The position numbers and the translations under genes are program-made. Below the pieces are notes generated by a model. It had not been told where the DNA came from, searched no databases, and was given only the letters and a program-made list of their open reading frames with translations. Source: an uncultured Bacteroidota bacterium (lineage in GTDB: Bacteria; Bacteroidota; Bacteroidia; Flavobacteriales; Flavobacteriaceae). From it: a DNA stretch of 39,399 bases. The DNA is taken from NCBI GenBank assembly GCA_903838055.1, contig CAILWV010000071.1:1-39399 (forward strand), read 5' to 3'. This document shows positions 33,847 through 39,399 of the stretch, piece by piece; the stretch's first letter is position 1; every line of letters starts with the position of its first letter.

Positions 33847-34542
33847 ATGAAAAAAGTTGTTGTGATATTAGTGATATGTGCCTTAACCTGTCTTTCTTTT
33901 CAAATGAAAAAGAATCACAAAGAAATTGGCGTTTTATTGCATCTCAATTTTCAAAATGAACCTTTGGTTTTGACGGATAAAAAATACGTTACTAAAACAA
34001 ATGATACTGTCGTTATTACTAAAATGAAGTTTTACCTTTCTAATATTGTATTAGAATTGGAAGATGGAAGTGAATATAAAGAAAGTAATAGTATTCATTT
34101 AGTGGACGCAGAAACCTTGAGTTCCTTGGGATTTAATTTGAAAAATGTCCCAGATATAAAAATTATTAAAATAAGATTTAACATTGGGATTGACAGTTTG
34201 ACTAATGTTTCTGAAAAATTTGAAGGTGATTTAGATCCAGCACTAGGAATGTACTGGGCATGGAATACAGGATATATTAACATGAAATTGGAAGGAAAAA
34301 GTTCTAGTTGTACCAGTGTTAAAAAAGAATTTCAGTTTCATATTGGTGGGTATTTGCCAAAGCAAAATGCTCTGCAGAAAATAGAGTTGAATGTTGCTGA
34401 AAGTCAAAATATAATTATAAAAGTGGAATTGGATAGATGGTTAGACACCCTATCATTAAAGGAAACAAACTCAATTATGATTCCAGGAGAAAAAGCCATA
34501 GCAATGGCACAGAAGTATAAAAATATGTTTAAAATAAATTAA
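33847..34542 (+). CDS. MbnP-like periplasmic copper-binding protein
   Basis: The 231-residue protein has a signal peptide (1-18) and the MbnP family blocks. LLHLNFQNEPL contains His32, and KFYLSNIVLELEDGS is the second strand. FNIGIDSLTN follows, then GDLDPALGMYWAWNTGYINMKLEG with Trp137 and Trp139, and FQFHIGGY with His165. In the characterised methanotroph MbnP, copper binding depends on a tryptophan converted to kynurenine by the partner MbnH. A diheme MbnH-like gene lies three genes downstream. The C-terminal NSIMIPGEKAIAMAQ lacks the His residues I would expect there in many members. No methanobactin precursor was seen. Confidence 0.78.
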   Translation: MKKVVVILVICALTCLSFQMKKNHKEIGVLLHLNFQNEPLVLTDKKYVTKTNDTVVITKMKFYLSNIVLELEDGSEYKESNSIHLVDAETLSSLGFNLKNVPDIKIIKIRFNIGIDSLTNVSEKFEGDLDPALGMYWAWNTGYINMKLEGKSSSCTSVKKEFQFHIGGYLPKQNALQKIELNVAESQNIIIKVELDRWLDTLSLKETNSIMIPGEKAIAMAQKYKNMFKIN

Positions 34543-34551
34543 TAAATAACT

Positions 34552-36270
34552 ATGAAAAAGAAATTACAATTATTTGCGATCCTGATTTTAATAAGCAATG
34601 GCATTCAAGCACAATACAACACAATGCCAATGCCAGAAGCTCTTTATGGGACTACTTTTAACTTGAATATTCATGAAAGTACTAAGCAGTTGGTTACAGG
34701 AAATCAAACCATTACGGGCGCTATTAATAATGAAAATATTTGGGGACCTACTTTATTCATTAATAAAGGGGATTTAGTTCATATGAATGTTACAAATAAT
34801 TTAAATGAATCTACTACAGTTCATTGGCACGGTATGCATTTACCATCTGTTATGGATGGAGGCCCTCACCAAGTAATTCCTGCGGGAACCCTTTGGCAAC
34901 CCTATTGGACAGTAATGAACCAAGCTACTACTTTGTGGTACCACCCTCATTTACATGAGACAACTCAAGCTCAGATGACTAAAGGAATTGGTGGATTTAT
35001 TATTGTTAAAGATCCTCAAGAGGCAGCTTTAGCATTGCCGAGAACTTATGGTGTAGACGATATTGTATTAGCATTAACCAGTAGAAGTTATACTCCTACA
35101 ACTAACACTTTTGTTAGTTCAACAAGAGTTTATGGCGATTATATGTTGTCTAACGGAACTCCAAATGCACAAATAAGTTTACCAAAACAATATGTAAGAA
35201 TGCGAATCTTAAATGCCGAAATTGAAAGAGCTTATAATTTAGGGTTTAGTGATAATCGTACTTTTTACATAATTGGAAATGATGGAGGATTATTGAATGC
35301 ACCTGTTGCAGTAACTAGAGTTAAATTATTAGTTGGAGAACGAATTGAAATAATGGTAAATTTAGGTGGAGATACAGTTGGATCTAGTCTAGATTTAAAA
35401 GCATATAATTCAGGTCAAACATTAGGTTTTCCTGGTGGCGAGCCAAATACTTCTGGTGATTTTGGTAGTTTACTAAATAATATTGATTTTAATGTTTTAC
35501 ATATTAATGTAGCTGCAACTACTACAGCAACAACTCCAATTACCGCTGTTCCAACAGCTTTAGCAACTAATACTTACTGGACTGCTACAGATGCAACTGT
35601 AACTCGATCTATTGCAGTGACAAATGGAAATCCAGGTCCTGCAAGTGTACCGTTTAACTTTGATAATGTTACTTACTCCTTAACTATGACTCCAAAGGTT
35701 GTTAATTTAAACGATGTTGAAAAATGGACAGTTACTAATAATAATGTTTTCGGGCATTCTTTCCATCTACATGATGTTGAATTTAAAATTGTAGCAAGAA
35801 ATGGAAGCGCAACTGCTGTTGGTACTCATGAAAGTGGTTGGAAAGACACTTTTTATTTGCCTAGAAATGAATCTGTTACTTTTGTTGCGAAATTTGATGA
35901 CTTTGCCGATTCAGATGTAAATCATCCTTATATGTACCATTGTCATTTTGGTGGTCACGAAGATGGTGGAATGATGGGGCAATTTATAGTTACGGGGAAT
36001 ATGGCTACTAATCAGAATGCTACCAATACCAACTTTAGTTTGTATCCAAATCCTGCAAATGATAAGTTATTTGTTAATTTAAAAGATACTGCTACCGAAA
36101 TTTATTATGTAACAATTTCTACCATTACAGGAAGAGTAGTTATGATGCTTCCACAACCAGAATGGCAAAATGGAATTGATATTTCTTCTTTAGAAGCAGG
36201 AGTGTATACTTTTCAAATGATGGATAAGCAATCAAAAAGTGTTACTACCAAAAAATTCATAAAAAAATAA
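34552..36270 (+). CDS. Multicopper oxidase with T9SS type A sorting domain
   Basis: The 572-residue protein has a signal peptide ending in IQA. Three cupredoxin parts carry all four copper motifs: HWHG (His91, His93), HPHLH (His131, His133), HSFHLH (402-407) and HCHFGGHEDGGM (His463, Cys464, His465, His469, Met474). Met474 is in the axial position of the type 1 copper. The end (about 495-572) is a type A sorting domain with LYPNPANDK, GVYTFQM and KKFIKK. It is a laccase/CueO-like enzyme that probably oxidises Cu(I) or phenols at the cell surface. Confidence 0.93.
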   Translation: MKKKLQLFAILILISNGIQAQYNTMPMPEALYGTTFNLNIHESTKQLVTGNQTITGAINNENIWGPTLFINKGDLVHMNVTNNLNESTTVHWHGMHLPSVMDGGPHQVIPAGTLWQPYWTVMNQATTLWYHPHLHETTQAQMTKGIGGFIIVKDPQEAALALPRTYGVDDIVLALTSRSYTPTTNTFVSSTRVYGDYMLSNGTPNAQISLPKQYVRMRILNAEIERAYNLGFSDNRTFYIIGNDGGLLNAPVAVTRVKLLVGERIEIMVNLGGDTVGSSLDLKAYNSGQTLGFPGGEPNTSGDFGSLLNNIDFNVLHINVAATTTATTPITAVPTALATNTYWTATDATVTRSIAVTNGNPGPASVPFNFDNVTYSLTMTPKVVNLNDVEKWTVTNNNVFGHSFHLHDVEFKIVARNGSATAVGTHESGWKDTFYLPRNESVTFVAKFDDFADSDVNHPYMYHCHFGGHEDGGMMGQFIVTGNMATNQNATNTNFSLYPNPANDKLFVNLKDTATEIYYVTISTITGRVVMMLPQPEWQNGIDISSLEAGVYTFQMMDKQSKSVTTKKFIKK

Positions 36271-36273
36271 ACC

Positions 36274-36897
36274 ATGAAAAAGTTAGTATTCTTTTTCTAT
36301 GCTATTGCACTTGTAGTGTTTTCTAGTTATACTGTTTATGAAAAGGAGATTACTATCTCTAATATTAAATTAAAAAGTGCAACTACAAATAGCTTGGTTT
36401 CTCTTTCCGATTACAAAAATGCAAAAGGTTTTGTAGTTGTTTTTAGTTGTAATAAATGTCCGATGGCAAAGTTTTATTCGCAACGATTAAATCAAATGGA
36501 CGCTAAATATAAAAAATTAGGAGTTCCTGTTCTTGCAATAAATTCAATGGATACCTTGGCTTATGCAGAAGAATCTTTCAAATTAATGCAGAAAAAAGCA
36601 AAAAAAGATCAGTTTTCATTTCCTTATTTGCAAGATAAAAAACAAAAAATTGCTAAAGAATTCAAAGCAACGCATACGCCACAAGCATTTGTAATTTGGA
36701 AAAACAAAGCGGGGAAGTTTGTAATAAAATACCAAGGCGCAATTGATGATAATGCCGGAGAACCTGAAAAAATAAAGCATCATTTTTTAATGGATGCTAT
36801 AGATGAATTGTTACAAGGTAAAAATGTTACTATCCAAAAATCAGAATCATTTGGTTGTAGAATATACTTTAGAGGTGAAGTACAAAAAATGGATTAA
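36274..36897 (+). CDS. Periplasmic thioredoxin/redoxin-fold protein
   Basis: The 207-residue protein has an N-terminal signal or anchor (about 1-19). A redoxin domain has FSCNKCPMAKFYSQRL (Cys59, Cys62). It contains a peroxiredoxin-like LAINSMDT region, the FPYLQDKKQKIAKEF helix and HTPQAFVIW with cis-Pro. A third cysteine (Cys195) follows in the tail SFGCRIYF, a pattern found in Bacteroidota redoxins near metal or cytochrome genes. It may keep copper-site cysteines or heme-binding CxxCH motifs reduced. It lies 3 bases after the oxidase gene and 11 before the diheme gene. Confidence 0.78.
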   Translation: MKKLVFFFYAIALVVFSSYTVYEKEITISNIKLKSATTNSLVSLSDYKNAKGFVVVFSCNKCPMAKFYSQRLNQMDAKYKKLGVPVLAINSMDTLAYAEESFKLMQKKAKKDQFSFPYLQDKKQKIAKEFKATHTPQAFVIWKNKAGKFVIKYQGAIDDNAGEPEKIKHHFLMDAIDELLQGKNVTIQKSESFGCRIYFRGEVQKMD

Positions 36898-36908
36898 TAC
36901 TAATTTAA

Positions 36909-37946
36909 TTGAAAAGAAATAAGTTAAGTCTTGTCGTTTTATTGCTATTAGCATGTAGTTTTTTATCTCTTAAAAAGGTAGAAAACTTTGTGTTTTATGA
37001 AGATATTATTGTTCCTAAAGGATGGCCAAAACCTGTATATGATTTTAAGAAAAATAAAATCACTAAAGAGGGTTTTACATTGGGAAGGCAACTTTTTTAC
37101 GACCCGATTCTTTCAAGAGATAGTACTATTTCATGTTCCAGTTGCCATTTGCAATATACTGGTTTTGCACATACGGATCATGCATTAAGCCACGGAATTG
37201 AAGGTAGGATAGGAGCCCGAAATGCTATGCCATTAATGAATTTAGCTTGGACAAAATTGTTTCATTGGGATGGCGGTGTTCAAAATTTAGAAGCTCAACC
37301 AATAAATCCAATTACTAATTCGCAGGAAATGGATAATACATTATTGGATGTGTTAAAAAAATTAAACCATTCTCATAAATATAAAAAAATGTTTTACAAT
37401 ACATTTGGAGATAGTATTGTAACAACAAAAAAATTATTGCAAGCAATTGCACAATTTACTGTTTCTTTGCAAACGTATAATTCAAAATATGATAAAATTA
37501 TGCGGCATGAAAAAGATATTTTCTTTACAAATCAAGAAGAAAATGGGCATCAATTATTTGAAAGAAATTGTGAGTCATGTCACAAAGAACCATTGCTTAC
37601 TAATAATAATTTTGTTGATAATGGTCTGCCATTAGATAAAGATTACAATGATTATGGAAGACTAAAAATAACGCAAAACCCCAGAGATAGTTTTAATTTT
37701 AGAGTGCCTACACTAAGAAACATTGAATTTACGTATCCTTATATGCATGATGGCCGTTTTATGAAGTTAAGAGATGTAATTAATTTTTATACCGATGGAA
37801 AGATAAAACGGAAAACTTTGGCAAGAGAATTACAAAAGCCAATTGTTTTAAGCGAAAATGAAAAAAAAGATTTAATTGCTTTTTTATTAACTTTAACCGA
37901 TAAAGAATTTTTATTTAACCCAAAATATAGTTATCCAAAAGAATAA
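36909..37946 (+). CDS. Diheme cytochrome c peroxidase/MbnH-MauG-like protein
   Basis: The 345-residue protein has two heme c sites: CSSCH (76-80) and CESCH (221-225). It has the CcpA/MauG family blocks LGRQLFYDPILSRDST, RNAMPLMNLAW, FHWDGG and FRVPTLRNIEFTYPYMHDGRF. The signal segment LLLLAC fits a lipobox (Cys16), so it may be a lipoprotein. The start is TTG, forced by an in-frame TAA just upstream. With the MbnP-like gene in the same operon it is a candidate MbnH partner that oxidises tryptophan on MbnP; a plain cytochrome c peroxidase is the alternative. Met279 in YMHDG is CCP-like, where MauG has Tyr. Confidence 0.82.
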   Translation: MKRNKLSLVVLLLLACSFLSLKKVENFVFYEDIIVPKGWPKPVYDFKKNKITKEGFTLGRQLFYDPILSRDSTISCSSCHLQYTGFAHTDHALSHGIEGRIGARNAMPLMNLAWTKLFHWDGGVQNLEAQPINPITNSQEMDNTLLDVLKKLNHSHKYKKMFYNTFGDSIVTTKKLLQAIAQFTVSLQTYNSKYDKIMRHEKDIFFTNQEENGHQLFERNCESCHKEPLLTNNNFVDNGLPLDKDYNDYGRLKITQNPRDSFNFRVPTLRNIEFTYPYMHDGRFMKLRDVINFYTDGKIKRKTLARELQKPIVLSENEKKDLIAFLLTLTDKEFLFNPKYSYPKE

Positions 37947-37970
37947 TTCTAACCAACCAATTTTAATTTT

Positions 37971-39320
37971 ATGAAAAAAACATTACATTTAATTTTAGCA
38001 TTAATTTTATTTAAAAGTGCAATATCATTTGCACAAACACAACCTGTAATAACGAAGTGGTTGCAAAATAATACAACCACTGGAACATATTACACTTCAG
38101 GTAATTCTACCGCTATCTCCAACGGTTTTTTAGTGAACTGTCAACAAGTTCGTTACTCAGCAACAAATGTTTACATCAATGCAACAGGAATTCCAGCTTA
38201 TGCAGTAGGTCCATTTAGTGGTGATGGAAATCCAAATAATGCAGGAAATCAAAATGCAATATATAAGTTTCCAATAACACCAACACCAAATACAGGAACC
38301 CCAACTTCTACATCAGGTGGAAATATCGGAGTTTTTATTAATGGTGTTTCTTTATTTGATTATAGAGATGGAGTTAGTTGGAAAAATTCTACAGGTGCGT
38401 TTGCAGGAGGTCCCTTGGGAGGTGCAGGTGACGGGGTTTGGAATAGAGATGCTATAAAATATGAAAAATTAGGGTTTGATTGTTCTAAAGGGCATCCTGC
38501 AGGAACTAATTACCACCACCATCAAAATCCTTCCGCTTTTAAAAATGATTTGACTTTAGTTTCTACCATATGTAATTTATATGATGCCGATGGATTGTAT
38601 ACAATTAATACTTCGCAACATTCTCCTTTAATTGGATTTGCTTATGATGGATATCCTATTTATGGTGCTTATGGATATGCAAATGTTGATGGAACTGGAG
38701 GAATAGTAAGAATGAAATCTAGTTATCAATTGAGAAATATTACGACTCGAACTACTAATTCAAGTGGTGCAACAGTTACCGCTGGTCCGGTAGTAAATGC
38801 TACTTATCCATTAGGTTGTTTTAAAGAAGATTATGAATATATTTCTCACACTAGTGATCCAAGTTATTTGGATGAACACAATGGTAGATTTTGTGTTACA
38901 CCAGATTATCCTTTAGGTACCTATTGTTATTTTGCAACAGTAGATTCTAATCATAATTCTGCATATCCTTATGTAGTTGGCCCAACCTATTATGGAGTAT
39001 TTGCAAATAGAAAAGTTACAACTGTTACAGAAACGACTACAACTTATTTAGCAAATGATAGTTTTGCCTTAAATAATTTAGATATTACAATTTTTCCTAA
39101 TCCCGCAACTGATTTAATTGTTGTTCAAATGGGGAGTTTGGTTTTAAGAAACTATTCTATTGATTTAATTGATATTAACGGAAAAGTTGTTTTGTCAAAT
39201 AAAATTAACCAAGGCCAAACCTTAAGTTATTTAGATGTGCAAACTATTCATTCGGGAGTTTATTTTGTTAGAATATCAGATGGTGTAAATAGTAAAGCTA
39301 CAAAAGTTATTATTGAATAA
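37971..39320 (+). CDS. YHYH-domain protein with T9SS type A sorting domain
   Basis: The 449-residue protein has a signal peptide ending in ISFAQ. A large YHYH domain contains GVFINGVSLFDYRDG, DCSKGHPAGTNYHHHQNP, GFAYDGYPIYGAYGY and the late HNGRFCVTPDYPLGTYCYFATVD. A type A sorting domain (about 375-449) has IFPNPATDL, GVYFVRIS and KVIIE. YHYH proteins are secreted and often sit next to metal or oxidase genes. Their role is unknown, but the many His, Tyr and Asp suggest metal binding. It ends the copper operon, 24 bases after the diheme gene. About 80 AT-rich bases follow with no further gene. Confidence 0.85.
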   Translation: MKKTLHLILALILFKSAISFAQTQPVITKWLQNNTTTGTYYTSGNSTAISNGFLVNCQQVRYSATNVYINATGIPAYAVGPFSGDGNPNNAGNQNAIYKFPITPTPNTGTPTSTSGGNIGVFINGVSLFDYRDGVSWKNSTGAFAGGPLGGAGDGVWNRDAIKYEKLGFDCSKGHPAGTNYHHHQNPSAFKNDLTLVSTICNLYDADGLYTINTSQHSPLIGFAYDGYPIYGAYGYANVDGTGGIVRMKSSYQLRNITTRTTNSSGATVTAGPVVNATYPLGCFKEDYEYISHTSDPSYLDEHNGRFCVTPDYPLGTYCYFATVDSNHNSAYPYVVGPTYYGVFANRKVTTVTETTTTYLANDSFALNNLDITIFPNPATDLIVVQMGSLVLRNYSIDLIDINGKVVLSNKINQGQTLSYLDVQTIHSGVYFVRISDGVNSKATKVIIE

Positions 39321-39399
39321 TAAAATATTTAATTATTCATTAAAAATAAAATGTTTATTTAATTTTTGTTTTATCGAAATCGAAATAGTTTAATACAAC

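Overview
The window looks like the chromosome of a Flavobacterium-like member of the Bacteroidota. It is AT-rich, ribosome-binding sites are weak and A-rich, and many genes are preceded by a TAnnTTTG promoter box. Several secreted proteins end in type IX secretion (T9SS) sorting domains. No tRNA, rRNA, CRISPR array, transposase or integrase was seen.

The left part (1-11.6 kb) is mostly housekeeping and envelope genes. It holds the tail of a T9SS type B protein, a SIMPL-domain protein, a rhomboid protease, an LpxL-type acyltransferase, an ABC-F ATPase with one degenerate ATP site and a TlpA-like thioredoxin. A TetR-like regulator is translationally coupled to an ABC1/UbiB kinase. After these come an orphan ABC ATPase, RdgB, a T9SS-exported amidotransferase-fold protein and an alpha-oxoamine synthase that probably starts sphingolipid or sulfonolipid synthesis.

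The middle part (11.9-24.5 kb) is surface glycan and lipid biology. A tightly packed LpxH-like phosphatase, glycosyltransferase and GH1 glucosidase come first, followed by a GNAT and outer-membrane protein pair. Then come DUF4834, YfhO, a 54-residue protein, a GT4 glycosyltransferase, a polysaccharide flippase and a secreted M28 peptidase. The GT4 start region contains a G/C-rich repeat that looks inserted.

The block at 24.6-29.3 kb looks acquired. It lies between the real uvrA 3' end and a second, orphan copy of the uvrA tail, and the two copies differ only at synonymous positions. It carries an HTH-like helical regulator, a coiled-coil protein with a C-terminal zinc-ribbon-like region, a uracil-DNA-glycosylase-fold protein and two lipoproteins, one with an SH3 domain.

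The right part (32.2-39.3 kb) is the most striking. Eight closely spaced plus-strand genes encode an ECF sigma factor, a small membrane anti-sigma-like protein and a CnrX/Spy-like periplasmic metal sensor with a Pro/Arg-rich tail. They are followed by an MbnP-like copper protein, a T9SS-exported multicopper oxidase, a periplasmic thioredoxin-like protein, an MbnH/MauG-like diheme protein and a T9SS-exported YHYH protein. I read it as a self-regulated copper-handling operon that pairs a CnrYXH-like switch with an MbnP/MbnH maturation pair and surface-exported oxidase.
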